Shown here piece by piece: positions 41,178 through 49,939 of a stretch of DNA of 64,000 nt. Where the stretch lies: assembly GCF_015689175.1 (NCBI RefSeq), contig NZ_CP065047.1, positions 1,860,001 through 1,924,000 on the forward strand, read 5' to 3'. The DNA is from Mycobacterium kubicae. GTDB lineage: Bacteria; Actinomycetota; Actinomycetes; Mycobacteriales; Mycobacteriaceae. The first letter of the stretch is position 1; every line of letters starts with the position of its first letter. The notes under the pieces are model-generated. The model ran no database searches and was not told where the DNA came from. It saw only the letters and a list, made by a program, of their open reading frames with translations. A program made the translations under genes and the position numbers.

Positions 41178-41233
41178 CGAGCGTGCGGCCAGCCGCACGT
41201 TCGGTACCGAGTGTGCGGCTAGCCGCACACTCG
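41178..41233. repeat. Two tandem 26-base palindromes between divergent genes
   Basis: Positions 41208-41233 form a perfect 26-base palindrome with half-site CGAGTGTGCGGCT. Positions 41178-41203 are a near copy (half-site CGAGCGTGCGGC, one arm mismatch and a CA centre) offset by 30 bases. They lie between the starts of the divergent alpha/beta-hydrolase and ffh genes. They could be an operator pair or a dispersed palindromic repeat. Confidence 0.75.
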
Positions 41234-41295
41234 CGCCGAGCTCGACGCGCTTCGCCCGGGTAGGCCGCGCTCGCGATCACCACTAGGCTGGTCGG

Positions 41296-42888
41296 GTGTT
41301 TGAATCGCTGTCCGACCGGTTGACCGGTGCCCTTCAAGGGCTGCGCGGCAAGGGCCGACTGACCGACGCCGATATCGACGCCACTACCCGCGAGATTCGG
41401 CTGGCGCTACTGGAAGCCGACGTGTCGTTGCCGGTGGTTCGCGCGTTCGTGCACCGGATCAAGGAACGGGCCCGCGGCGCCGAGGTGTCCGGTGCCCTCA
41501 ACCCGGCGCAACAAGTCGTCAAGATCGTCAACGAAGAGCTCATCGGCATCCTCGGCGGTCAGACCCGCGAGTTGGTGTTCGCCAAGACGCCGCCGACGGT
41601 GATCATGCTGGCCGGTCTGCAGGGTTCCGGTAAGACGACGCTGGCCGGCAAGCTCGCCGCACGACTGCGCAGCCAAGGGCACACGCCGCTGCTGGTGGCT
41701 TGTGACCTGCAGCGGCCTGCCGCGGTGAACCAGTTGCAGGTCGTTGGGCAGCGGGCCGGTGTGCCGGTGTTCGCGCCGCACCCCGGGGCTTCTCCGGAAT
41801 CCGGCCCCGGTGACCCGGTCGCCGTCGCGGCGGCCGGTCTGGAAGAGGCCCGGTCGAAGCACTTCGACGTCGTCATCGTCGACACCGCGGGTCGGTTGGG
41901 TATCGACTCGGAGCTGATGGCGCAGGCCGCTGCCATCCGCGACGCCGTCGACCCCGACGAAGTCCTGTTCGTCCTTGACGCGATGATCGGCCAGGACGCC
42001 GTGGCCACCGCGCAGGCGTTCGGCGAGGGCGTCGGCTTCACCGGTGTGGTTCTGACCAAGCTTGACGGTGACGCCCGCGGCGGCGCGGCGCTGTCCGTGC
42101 GAGAAGTGACCGGCGTTCCCATCCTCTTCGCCTCCACCGGGGAAAAGCTCGAAGACTTCGACGTCTTCCACCCCGACCGCATGGCCAGCCGCATCCTGGG
42201 CATGGGCGACGTGCTGAGCCTGATCGAGCAGGCCGAGCAGGTCTTCGACGCCCAACAAGCGGAAGAGGCCGCCGCCAAGATCGGCGCCGGCGAGCTGACG
42301 CTCGAGGACTTCCTCGAGCAGATGCTGGCCGTACGCAAGATGGGCCCGATCGGCAACCTGCTGGGCATGCTGCCCGGCGCCGGCCAGATGAAAGACGCGC
42401 TGGCCGAAATCGACGACAAACAGCTCGACCGGGTGCAGGCGATCATCCGCGGCATGACCCCGCAAGAACGGGCCGACCCCAAGATCATCAACGCCTCGCG
42501 ACGGTTGCGTATCGCCAACGGCTCGGGGGTGACGGTGTCGGAGGTCAACCAGCTCGTCGACCGCTTCTTCGAAGCACGCAAGATGATGTCGTCGATGCTC
42601 GGCGGCATGGGCATTCCCGGCATGGGCCGTAAGTCCGCGACGCGGAAAAGCAAGGCCGCCAAGGGCAAGGCGGGCAAGAAGGGCAAGAAGGGCGGCGCCC
42701 GCGGGCCGACACCGCCGAAGGTCAAGAGTCCCTTCGGCGCCGGAATGCCGGGCATGGGCATGCCGGGGATGCCGGCAGGCTTCCCCGACTTGTCGCAGAT
42801 GCCCGAAGGCCTCAATGAGCTGCCGCCCGGCTTGGCCGACTTCGACCTGTCCAAGCTGAAGTTCCCGGGCAACCCCGGCCGGAAGTAG
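41296..42888 (+). CDS. ffh: Signal recognition particle protein Ffh
   Basis: The SRP54 GTPase that binds signal peptides and 4.5S RNA. It is 530 residues, starting at GTG. The N domain is followed by the G domain with P-loop GLQGSGKTTLAGKLA near 107, DTAGRLGID and TKLDGDARGG. The M domain carries the IxxG/MSGxxxR-like RNA-binding part INASRRLRIANGSG, then a Lys-rich and Met/Gly/Pro-rich tail. The amidohydrolase gene starts 6 bases later. Confidence 0.97.
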   Translation: MFESLSDRLTGALQGLRGKGRLTDADIDATTREIRLALLEADVSLPVVRAFVHRIKERARGAEVSGALNPAQQVVKIVNEELIGILGGQTRELVFAKTPPTVIMLAGLQGSGKTTLAGKLAARLRSQGHTPLLVACDLQRPAAVNQLQVVGQRAGVPVFAPHPGASPESGPGDPVAVAAAGLEEARSKHFDVVIVDTAGRLGIDSELMAQAAAIRDAVDPDEVLFVLDAMIGQDAVATAQAFGEGVGFTGVVLTKLDGDARGGAALSVREVTGVPILFASTGEKLEDFDVFHPDRMASRILGMGDVLSLIEQAEQVFDAQQAEEAAAKIGAGELTLEDFLEQMLAVRKMGPIGNLLGMLPGAGQMKDALAEIDDKQLDRVQAIIRGMTPQERADPKIINASRRLRIANGSGVTVSEVNQLVDRFFEARKMMSSMLGGMGIPGMGRKSATRKSKAAKGKAGKKGKKGGARGPTPPKVKSPFGAGMPGMGMPGMPAGFPDLSQMPEGLNELPPGLADFDLSKLKFPGNPGRK

Positions 42889-42894
42889 CCGCGC

Positions 42895-43983
42895 GTGCCC
42901 CTGCACGTGCGCGGTGTCGGCCTGCCCGAGGAGCAGACCATCGACCTGTGGGTCGCCGACGGCCACCTGAGCACCGAGCCGGTTGACGACGCCGAGACCA
43001 TCTTCGGGGCATCGGGTGACGGATGGATCCTGCCCGGGCTGGTCGATCTGCACTGCCACATCGGGCTGGGCGCTCAGGGCGGCGTCGAAATGGACGAGGC
43101 GATCGCGCAGGCCGAGACCGAACGCGACGTCGGCGTCCTGCTGGTGCGCGACTGCGGCGTACCCATCGACACCCGCAGCCTCGACGACCGCACCGACCTG
43201 CCCCGCATCATCCGGGCCGGCCGGCACCTGGCCCGGCCCAAGCGCTACATCCCCGGCTTTGCCATCGAACTCGAGGACCAAGCGCAGTTGCCCGACGCTG
43301 TGGTCGAGCAGGCCCGGCTCGGCGACGGCTGGATCAAGCTGATCGGTGACTGGATCGACCGCCAACTGGGCGATCTGGCCCCGCTGTGGTCCGACGACGT
43401 GCTCGTGGCCGCGATCGACGCCGCCCATGCCCACGGCGCACGCGTCACCGCACACGTCTTCGGCGAGGACGCGCTGCCCGGCCTGATCAACGCCGGGATC
43501 GACTGCATCGAACACGGCACCGGCCTCACCGACGACACCATCGCCCTGATGCTCGAGCACGGCACCGCGTTGGTGCCCACCATGATCAACCTGGAAAACT
43601 TCCCCGGCATCGCCGACTCCGCGGGGCGCTATCCCACCTACGCCGCGCACATGCGCGATCTGTACGCCCGCAGCAACCAGCGACTGAGCGCGGCGTGGGC
43701 GGCGGGCGTGCCGGTGTATGCGGGCAGCGACGCCGGCGGCATGATCAGACACGGCCGCATCGCCGAGGAGGTAGCAGCCCTCACCACCATCGGCATGAGC
43801 CCGACCGAGGCGCTCGGCGCCGCCTGCTGGGACGCCCGCCGCTGGCTGGGCCGGCCCGGCCTCGACCACGGGGCGCCGGCGGACCTGTTGTGCTACTCGC
43901 AAGATCCACGGCTGGGCCCCGACGTGCTCACTCGACCCGATCTGATCGTGCTGGGCGGCAGGGTGTTTCAGCCGCACAGCTGA
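42895..43983 (+). CDS. Amidohydrolase (Rv2915c-like)
   Basis: A 362-residue metal-dependent amidohydrolase. LPGLVDLHCHIGLG carries the HxH pair near residue 52, HGARVTAHVFGED and CIEHGTGLTDD give further His ligands, and VYAGSDAGGMIRHG carries the metal-binding Asp. The superfamily cleaves cyclic or linear amides (imidazolonepropionase- and prolidase-like members); the substrate is unknown. The GTG lies 6 bases after ffh, so they are probably co-transcribed. Confidence 0.9.
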   Translation: MPLHVRGVGLPEEQTIDLWVADGHLSTEPVDDAETIFGASGDGWILPGLVDLHCHIGLGAQGGVEMDEAIAQAETERDVGVLLVRDCGVPIDTRSLDDRTDLPRIIRAGRHLARPKRYIPGFAIELEDQAQLPDAVVEQARLGDGWIKLIGDWIDRQLGDLAPLWSDDVLVAAIDAAHAHGARVTAHVFGEDALPGLINAGIDCIEHGTGLTDDTIALMLEHGTALVPTMINLENFPGIADSAGRYPTYAAHMRDLYARSNQRLSAAWAAGVPVYAGSDAGGMIRHGRIAEEVAALTTIGMSPTEALGAACWDARRWLGRPGLDHGAPADLLCYSQDPRLGPDVLTRPDLIVLGGRVFQPHS

Positions 43984-44180
43984 GGCCACCCCGCACCACT
44001 GACCTTGACGTCCGCGGCTCATTCTTCTCATCGCAGCGGTGGTTCGCCAACCTTATTCACCGGACTGTCTGCCGTCCTCCGGAAATCGGCATCTTTGGGA
44101 TCGGTAGCCAGTACTCGCGCCAAGAATTATGCGAGTTACGGCGTTGACTACTCGCCCGAAGACAGCGAAAGGACACTACC

Positions 44181-44582
44181 GTGGGTATAACCCCGATACT
44201 CATGAAAGCCATTGCTGCAGCGGTGTTGTCGGGCGGCGTAGCAGTGGCCGGAGTAGGACTAGCCGCAGGTGACGCACAAGCCCAGCCCGACTCCGTGCTG
44301 CCGATGCATGGGTCCTCGCCGGAGAGCGGGCCAGTACCTCCTGGCGCAACCGGACCGTATACCTGTTGTCCTGGGGATCAACAATCCGGACTTCATCCCG
44401 ATACCGGTCGGGGATGTCCGGGCACGAAAGTTGACTGGGACATGAGTAGTTGCCACACCTGGTACGGCGTCCTGTGGGGGCATGGAAACGTTGCCCCCAG
44501 TATCTGGGAGGGTGTTGATCCACCGCCGCCCGAGGCGACCCAGAAGCCCTGGTGCGGCTTTCCCTTCATGTGTTCGGGGTGA
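44181..44582 (+). CDS. Small secreted protein, Cys- and Pro-rich
   Basis: I do not recognise a named family. It is 133 residues with a signal peptide (MKAIAAAVLSGGVAVAGVG followed by AAGDAQA, cleavage near residue 34). The mature part has seven Cys (YTCCPGD, GRGCPG, SSCHTW, KPWCGF, FMCSG), pointing to disulfides made outside the cell. The GTG follows GAAAGGA by 7 bases; an ATG at 44202 would also keep the signal peptide. In M. tuberculosis this interval holds pknI. Confidence 0.8.
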   Translation: MGITPILMKAIAAAVLSGGVAVAGVGLAAGDAQAQPDSVLPMHGSSPESGPVPPGATGPYTCCPGDQQSGLHPDTGRGCPGTKVDWDMSSCHTWYGVLWGHGNVAPSIWEGVDPPPPEATQKPWCGFPFMCSG

Positions 44583-44676
44583 TCGTCTCCACCTGTCAGA
44601 CGCGCACACGACCTGATCGAGAGGGATGTCACCGCCGCGCTTGCCAGCCCTGAAACCCCTTGATCAAAAGATTGCG

Positions 44677-44697
44677 AGTGATCACTATCTATGATAG
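44677..44697. promoter_or_regulatory. Operator-like inverted repeats before the D-aminoacylase gene
   Basis: AGTGATCACT (44677-44686) is a perfect 10-base palindrome and overlaps CTATC-TAT-GATAG (44685-44697). TATGAT at 44690-44695 resembles a -10 box, 36 bases before the GTG at 44731. The downstream operon ends in a TetR gene, so autoregulation is plausible. Confidence 0.4.
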
Positions 44698-44730
44698 CGT
44701 CGGTGCACCGCGACAAACCCGGAGGCAACC

Positions 44731-46530
44731 GTGACTTACGACGTGATCATCCGCGACGGACTGTGGTTCGACGGCACCGGCGCTGCGCCGCAGACCCGCA
44801 CGTTGGGCATCCGCGACGGTGTAGTGGCCACCGTGTCGTCGGTGTCGCTGGACGAGACGGACTGTCCCGAGGTGATCGACGCGGCGGGCAAGTGGGTGGT
44901 TCCCGGCTTCATCGACGTGCACACCCACTACGACGCCGAGATCCTGCTCGACCCGGGCCTGCGCGAGTCGGTGCGGCACGGGGTCACCACGGTCCTGCTG
45001 GGCAACTGCTCGCTGTCGACGGTGTACGCCAGCTCCGAAGACGCCGCCGACTTGTTCAGCCGGGTCGAGGCGGTGCCGCGCAAGTTCGTCTTGGATGCGC
45101 TGGAAACCAACAAGACCTGGTCGACGGCCGCGGAGTACATCGCCGCCATCGATGCGTTGCCGCTGGGGCCGAATGTTGGCTCGCTGCTTGGGCATTCGGA
45201 CCTGCGCACGGCCGTGTTGGGGCTGGCACGCGCCACCGACGAGACGGTCCGGCCCACCGAGGCCGAACTGGAGAAGATGGCCAAGCTGCTCGACGAGGCG
45301 CTCGACGCCGGGGTGCTGGGCATGTCAGGAATGGATGCAGCGATCGACAAGCTCGACGGTGACCGGTTCCGCTCGCGGGCGCTGCCGTCGACGTTCGCGA
45401 CATGGCGGGAGCGGCGCAGGCTGATCTCCGTGTTGCGCCGGCGCGGCCGAATTTTACAGAGCGCCCCCAACGTCGCCAGCCCGGTGTCCCCGTTCATGTT
45501 TTTCCTGACCAGCAGCCGAATCCTCAACCGCCGCAAGGGCGTGCGGATGAGCATGCTGGTGTCCGCCGACGCCAAGTCGATGCCGATGGCGGTGCACATC
45601 TTCGGCCGCGGCGCCCGGCTGCTCAACAAGATCCTGGGCGCCAGCGTGCGTTTCCAGCACCTGCCCGTCCCGTTCGAGTTGTACTCCGACGGCATCGACC
45701 TGCCGGTCTTCGAAGAGTTCGGCGCGGGCACCGCCGCCCTGCATCTGCGCGATCAGCTGCAGCGCAACGAGTTGCTGGCAGACAAGGAATATCGCCGACG
45801 GTTCCGGCGCGAGTTCGACCGCAAGAAACTCGGCCCGTCGTTGTGGCACCGCGACTTCCACGACGCCGTCATCGTCGAATGCCCCGACAAGTCGTTGGTC
45901 GGCAAGAGCTTCGGGGTCATCGCCGACGAACGCGGGCACCACCCGCTCGACACGTTCCTCGACATCCTGGTGGAAAACGGTGAGCGCAACGTGCGCTGGA
46001 CCACCACCGTCGCCAACCACCGGCCCAAGCTGCTCGACAAGCTCGCCGCCGACCCGAACATCCACATGGGCTTCTCCGATGCCGGAGCACACCTGCGCAA
46101 CATGGCTTTCTACAACTTCGGTCTGCGACTGCTCAAGCGCGCACGGGAGGCCAGCCTTGCCGGCACGCCGTTTCTCACGCTGCAGCGCGCCGTCTACCGG
46201 CTGACCGGTGAACTCGCCGAGTGGTTCGGCATCAACGCCGGCACCTTGCGGGAGGGCGACCGCGCCGACTTCGTGGTGATCGACCCGGCCCACCTGGACG
46301 ACTCGGTGGACGCCTACAACGAAGAGGCCGTGCCGTTCTACGGCGGCCTGCGGCGCATGGTCAACCGCAACGACGCCACCGTCGTCGCCACCGGAGTCAA
46401 CGGCACCGTGGTGTTCGGCAACGGTGAGTTCCGCGAGGGCTACGGGAAAACCGTCAAGTCCGGCCGGTACCTGCGAGCGGGGGAGCGGCACGCGGGTACC
46501 GAGCGGCCCGCTCTGCACGCGACCGCCTGA
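44731..46530 (+). CDS. N-acyl-D-amino-acid deacylase / D-aminoacylase-like amidohydrolase
   Basis: A 599-residue amidohydrolase, homologue of Rv2913c. The N-terminal TIM-barrel metal site is VPGFIDVHTHYDAEILLDP near 52-70, with GVTTVLLGNCSLS after it. The C-terminal half has HMGFSDAGAHLRNMAFYNF (metal Asp) and EWFGINAGTLREGDRADFVV, the small beta-sandwich domain typical of D-aminoacylases. The start is GTG. A TetR regulator begins 1 base after the stop, so the pair is one operon. Confidence 0.9.
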   Translation: MTYDVIIRDGLWFDGTGAAPQTRTLGIRDGVVATVSSVSLDETDCPEVIDAAGKWVVPGFIDVHTHYDAEILLDPGLRESVRHGVTTVLLGNCSLSTVYASSEDAADLFSRVEAVPRKFVLDALETNKTWSTAAEYIAAIDALPLGPNVGSLLGHSDLRTAVLGLARATDETVRPTEAELEKMAKLLDEALDAGVLGMSGMDAAIDKLDGDRFRSRALPSTFATWRERRRLISVLRRRGRILQSAPNVASPVSPFMFFLTSSRILNRRKGVRMSMLVSADAKSMPMAVHIFGRGARLLNKILGASVRFQHLPVPFELYSDGIDLPVFEEFGAGTAALHLRDQLQRNELLADKEYRRRFRREFDRKKLGPSLWHRDFHDAVIVECPDKSLVGKSFGVIADERGHHPLDTFLDILVENGERNVRWTTTVANHRPKLLDKLAADPNIHMGFSDAGAHLRNMAFYNFGLRLLKRAREASLAGTPFLTLQRAVYRLTGELAEWFGINAGTLREGDRADFVVIDPAHLDDSVDAYNEEAVPFYGGLRRMVNRNDATVVATGVNGTVVFGNGEFREGYGKTVKSGRYLRAGERHAGTERPALHATA

Positions 46531-46531
46531 C

Positions 46532-47137
46532 ATGGCCCGAACTCAGCAGCAGCGCCGCGAGGAAACCGTCGGGCGGCTGATCCAAGCCTGCATCGACACC
46601 ATCATGGAGGTCGGGTACGCGCGGGCATCGGCTGCGGTCATCACCAAACGCGCCGGGGTGTCGGTGGGTGCGTTGTTCCGGCACTTCGAGACCATGGGCG
46701 ACTTCATGGCGGCGACCGCCTCGGAGGTGTTGCGCCGTCAGCTCGAGACGTTCACCAAGCAGGTCGCCGAAATTCCGGCGGACCGGCCGGCGCTGCAAGC
46801 CGGGCTGACGATACTGCGGGACATCACCACCGGACCCATCAACGCCGTCCTCTACGAACTGATGATCGCCGCCCGCACCGACGAAAAGCTCAAGCTCACC
46901 ATGCAACACGAGCTTGGGCAGTACTCGGCGAAGATCTACGACGCCGCGCGGGCGTTGCCCGGGGCCGACAGCTTTCCGCAGGAGACGTTGCCGGTCATCG
47001 TGGCGCTGCTGACCAACCTGTTCGACGGTGCCGCCGTGGTGGAAGGCGTTCTGCCGCAACCGAAAATCGAGCAGCAGCGGATTCCGGTGCTGATGGCGCT
47101 GCTCACCGCGGCGCTGCCGGACCTGCGGTCGCCTTGA
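46532..47137 (+). CDS. TetR-family transcriptional regulator
   Basis: A 201-residue TetR repressor, homologue of Rv2912c. The N-terminal helix-turn-helix (about 8-55) shows RREETVGRLIQACIDTI, then VITKRAGVSVGALFRHF. The C-terminal ligand-binding domain is unassigned. The ATG at 46532 is used; the open frame back to 46424 lies in the deacylase gene. It probably controls its own operon through the palindromes near 44.69 kb. Confidence 0.91.
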   Translation: MARTQQQRREETVGRLIQACIDTIMEVGYARASAAVITKRAGVSVGALFRHFETMGDFMAATASEVLRRQLETFTKQVAEIPADRPALQAGLTILRDITTGPINAVLYELMIAARTDEKLKLTMQHELGQYSAKIYDAARALPGADSFPQETLPVIVALLTNLFDGAAVVEGVLPQPKIEQQRIPVLMALLTAALPDLRSP

Positions 47138-47186
47138 TGGTGTCGACCCGCTGCGCCCGGCCGTTCCGCCGTGCTTGCGATCGACA

Positions 47187-48059
47187 CTAAAGCGAGCCGA
47201 TGCTCGACTGCGGGCTCAGCGCGAACCCCCAGTCGAACAGGCTGGCCGCCTGATCCCAGTAGGTCGGTCCGCCGGCATGTACCAAGCCGTACATCATCGC
47301 GATGACCAACCGGCGGCCCCCGCGGGCGGCAGCGCCCACGAACGTCTTGCGGGCCGCGTCGGTGAAGCCGGTCTTCCCGCCGATGGCACCGGGATAGCGC
47401 TGCAGCAGTTCGTCCTGGTTGACGATCGGCTGCTCGCCGTTGTCCCCGGGGAACATCGCCGTCGGCTCAGCGGTGACGCGGGCGAAGACGGGGTTGGCCA
47501 TGGCCGCGCGGAAGATGACCGCGAGGTCGTGCGCCGACGAGGCCCCCGATCCGCCGGGCCCGTCCAGACCCGAGGGAGTGGCCGCGCGGGTGTTCGACGC
47601 GCCCAGTGACGCCGCCTTGGCATTCATCTTGGCCACGGCGACGTCCTGCCCGCCCAGCATGTGCGCCAGCGTGTTGGCGGCATCGTTGCCGGAAACCAAC
47701 AGGAGTCCGTCCAGCAGTTGGCGCGCGGTGTAGGTACGGCCCGGCTTGACGCCGACACAGTTGCATTCGACCTGCGTGTCGGCGACATCGGCTAGCACCG
47801 TCGAATCCAAGTTGAGTTCGTCGAGCACGACCAGCGCCAACAACACCTTGATGGTGCTGGCCGGGGGGTGCACGACGTTCTGGTCGCGCCCGGCCAGCAC
47901 CTGACCGCTGTCGAGGTCGGCCACGATCCAGGTCTGTGCCGGCCCGTCCGGGATCGGCACCGAGCCGACGGGCTGCACATCGGTGTCCGCTGACGCGGTG
48001 GCCGCGCCGAAGGTGGCGACCGCGAACAACACGGCGGCCGCGGCCAGGAGCTTTCGCAT
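47187..48059 (-). CDS. dacB2: D-alanyl-D-alanine carboxypeptidase (penicillin-binding protein)
   Basis: A 290-residue exported DD-carboxypeptidase, homologue of Rv2911. A signal peptide (about 1-24, ending ATASA) is followed by the penicillin-binding motifs STIK at 68-71, SGN at 123-125 and KTG at 229-231. It trims the terminal D-Ala of peptidoglycan stems. No C-terminal amphipathic anchor is obvious. It converges on the TetR gene and is divergent from the SnoaL-like gene. Confidence 0.94.
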   Translation of the reverse strand: MRKLLAAAAVLFAVATFGAATASADTDVQPVGSVPIPDGPAQTWIVADLDSGQVLAGRDQNVVHPPASTIKVLLALVVLDELNLDSTVLADVADTQVECNCVGVKPGRTYTARQLLDGLLLVSGNDAANTLAHMLGGQDVAVAKMNAKAASLGASNTRAATPSGLDGPGGSGASSAHDLAVIFRAAMANPVFARVTAEPTAMFPGDNGEQPIVNQDELLQRYPGAIGGKTGFTDAARKTFVGAAARGGRRLVIAMMYGLVHAGGPTYWDQAASLFDWGFALSPQSSIGSL

Positions 48060-48111
48060 GGGCGCACAGTTTATCTACCTGACGCCGTGCGCACGATGCT
48101 TCAATCGATAC

Positions 48112-48531
48112 ATGTTAAGCCTGGCCGAGATTTCGGACCGCCTGGAGATCCAGCAGCTTCTGGTCGACTACTCCACCGCCATCGATCAGCGACGCTTCGA
48201 CGATCTGGACAACGTCTTCACTCCGGACGCCTACATCGATTACCGCGAACTGGGCGGCATCGACGGGCGTTACCCCGAAGTCAAGAAGTGGCTGTCGGAA
48301 GTGTTGCCCAACTTCCCGGTCTACGCGCACATGCTGGGCAACTTCTCGGTCCGCATCGACGGAGACACCGCCTCGTCCCGGGTCATCTGCTTCAACCCGA
48401 TGGTGTTGCCCGGGGACAAGGACCAGGTCCTGTTCTGCGGGCTGTGGTACGACGACGAGTTCCTCCGCACGGCCGAGGGATGGCGGATGACGCGACGGGT
48501 GGAGACCAAGACCTTCCAGAAGGTCATCTGA
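48112..48531 (+). CDS. SnoaL-like (NTF2-fold) protein
   Basis: A 139-residue protein homologous to Rv2910c. The EISDRLEIQQLLVDYSTAID opening with DLDNVFTPDAYIDYRELGG, and the WYDDEFLRTAEGWRMTRR end, match SnoaL_4-type NTF2 folds, which are small dehydratases, isomerases or binding proteins. No specific reaction can be assigned. The ATG at 48112 is chosen; the open frame back to 47983 overlaps dacB2 antisense. Confidence 0.87.
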   Translation: MLSLAEISDRLEIQQLLVDYSTAIDQRRFDDLDNVFTPDAYIDYRELGGIDGRYPEVKKWLSEVLPNFPVYAHMLGNFSVRIDGDTASSRVICFNPMVLPGDKDQVLFCGLWYDDEFLRTAEGWRMTRRVETKTFQKVI

Positions 48532-48570
48532 AGATTGAGCCGGCTCAGCCATTTCGTTACGGGAGGCACC

Positions 48571-48738
48571 ATGAGGCGCAGCATCGTCGGGGGACTCGCC
48601 GCTGCCGTCACGGCGGGGGTTTGATTTCTCATGCCGGAGAAGCGCTGCGATGAAGTGGGCTTGGACCAGCCTTCGGGTGACCCGAACTTCGCCGACCCGC
48701 GGCGCACATCGACGGTTGAACGGGGGACACGAGCATGA
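48571..48738 (+). pseudogene. Small secreted-protein gene interrupted by an in-frame TGA
   Basis: After a GGGAGG ribosome-binding site an ATG opens MRRSIVGGLAAAVTAGV, a typical signal-peptide start, and then meets TGA at 48622-48624. The same frame continues as FLMPEKRCDEVGLDQPSG and onward for 37 codons to a TGA that overlaps the next gene's ATG (ATGA). The first half resembles the signal peptide of that next gene ([16 protein letters not shown]). A nonsense-broken paralogue is likely; a short leader peptide plus a separate small ORF at 48631 is the alternative. Confidence 0.5.
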
Positions 48739-49016
48739 AGCGATCCTTATTGGCAGGGCTGGCGGCGGGACTGGTGGGGGCAGCTTCGATCGTCTCGGCG
48801 CCACCCGCCGGCGCCGGCTGCCTGTACGGCGGGTTGTCCTTGAGTAGGTGTGACGGACCGATTGATCCGGACGGCAAATGGCAACGCTGCGTGGTGTTCT
48901 ACTCCACCTACGGCGGAGCGGGTTCCCGCGGCGCCACTCGGTGCGACATGATGGGTCCTGACCTGCATCCTTGGGGTGGCGAATTCAGTAACCCACCCAC
49001 GCACATCGACGACTGA
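48735..49016 (+). CDS. Small secreted protein with conserved Cys
   Basis: A 93-residue exported protein. The signal peptide [20 protein letters not shown] ends near SAPPAGA (cleavage around residue 28). The mature chain has [18 protein letters not shown], then [10 protein letters not shown] and ATRCDMM, so four Cys are available for disulfides. The CDGPxxPDGxWQRC pattern recurs in mycobacterial exported hypothetical proteins, with no known role. The ATG overlaps the stop of the upstream remnant. Confidence 0.8.
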   Translation: MKRSLLAGLAAGLVGAASIVSAPPAGAGCLYGGLSLSRCDGPIDPDGKWQRCVVFYSTYGGAGSRGATRCDMMGPDLHPWGGEFSNPPTHIDD

Positions 49017-49042
49017 GCGCGAATTTCTGCTTGGGCAGGGCT

Positions 49043-49054
49043 GTCTGGCACAAT
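49043..49054 (+). promoter_or_regulatory. Putative rpsP promoter element shared with rplS
   Basis: GTCTGGCACAAT occurs here, 120 bases before rpsP, and identically at 52385-52396 before rplS. CACAAT could serve as a -10 box. Identity over 12 bases upstream of two ribosomal protein genes suggests a common promoter core. Confidence 0.45.
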
Positions 49055-49174
49055 GGGCGGCTGTCCGCGGCGCGATCAGGATCGCGTCCCGGTCATCACA
49101 CTCGAGGCAAAACCGGACCCGGGCATCCCGCCCCGGTTGCTGAATTGCAGCGTGACACCTACAGGAGTTCGACC

Positions 49175-49666
49175 ATGGCTGTGAAAATCAAGCTCACCAG
49201 GCTGGGCAAAATCCGCAATCCCCAGTACCGCATCGCCGTCGCCGACGCGCGCACCCGCCGCGACGGCCGTTCCATCGAGGTCATCGGCCGCTACCACCCG
49301 AAGGAAGAGCCGAGCCTGATCGAGATCGACTCCGAGCGCGCCCAGTACTGGCTTTCCGTGGGTGCCCAGCCCACCGAACCCGTCCTCAAGCTGCTGAAGA
49401 TCACCGGCGACTGGCAGAAATTCAAAGGCCTGCCCGGCGCCGAAGGCGAATTGAAGGTCAAGCCGCCCAAGCCCAGCAAGCTCGAGCTGTTCAACGCCGC
49501 GCTGGCCGAGGCCGAGGGCGGTCCCACCACCGAGGCCACCAAGCCGAAGAAAAAGGCCGCGCCGAAGAAGGCCGCCAAGGCCGACGCGGGTACCGAGACC
49601 GCCGAGGGCTCGGCCGAAACCCCGGCTGAGGGTGGCGAGCAGCCCGAGCCGGCCACGGAAAGCTGA
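49175..49666 (+). CDS. rpsP: 30S ribosomal protein S16
   Basis: Small-subunit protein S16, 163 residues. The core [20 protein letters not shown] and [19 protein letters not shown] is followed by a mycobacterial extension rich in Lys, Ala and Glu (about 105-163). A CAGGAG ribosome-binding site lies before the ATG. An upstream ATG at 49031 sits within the leader and is not used. It heads rpsP-khpA-rimM-trmD. Confidence 0.97.
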   Translation: MAVKIKLTRLGKIRNPQYRIAVADARTRRDGRSIEVIGRYHPKEEPSLIEIDSERAQYWLSVGAQPTEPVLKLLKITGDWQKFKGLPGAEGELKVKPPKPSKLELFNAALAEAEGGPTTEATKPKKKAAPKKAAKADAGTETAEGSAETPAEGGEQPEPATES

Positions 49667-49674
49667 CAGACTCC

Positions 49675-49917
49675 ATGAGCACCGTTGTGGTGGACGCCGT
49701 CGAGCATCTGGTCCGCGGAATCGTCGACAATCCCGACGACGTCCGCGTCGATATGGTGACCAGCCGGCGCGGGCGCACCGTTGAAGTTCATGTCCATCCC
49801 GATGACCTGGGCAAGGTGATCGGCCGCGGAGGACGCACGGCGACCGCGTTGCGCACGCTGGTCGCCGGGATCGGTGGCCGCGGCATCCGCGTCGACGTGG
49901 TGGACACCGACCAGTAA
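49675..49917 (+). CDS. khpA: KH-domain RNA-binding protein KhpA
   Basis: An 80-residue single KH-domain protein, homologue of Rv2908c. [20 protein letters not shown] carries the GxxG RNA-binding loop near residues 46-49. KhpA proteins bind RNA and affect cell size or ribosome-related functions in Firmicutes; its position between rpsP and rimM is conserved. Confidence 0.94.
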   Translation: MSTVVVDAVEHLVRGIVDNPDDVRVDMVTSRRGRTVEVHVHPDDLGKVIGRGGRTATALRTLVAGIGGRGIRVDVVDTDQ

Positions 49918-49939
49918 CGGTCATGCTCGTGGCGTATCC

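Noticed and set aside
42580..42800. Repeat array at the 3' end of ffh
   Set aside because: The repeated GMPGMGMPGMP-type codons are the normal Met/Gly/Pro-rich C-terminal tail of actinobacterial Ffh.
41407..44031. An 874-codon open frame antisense to ffh and the amidohydrolase
   Set aside because: It spans two well-supported genes on the other strand and has low-complexity composition without motifs.
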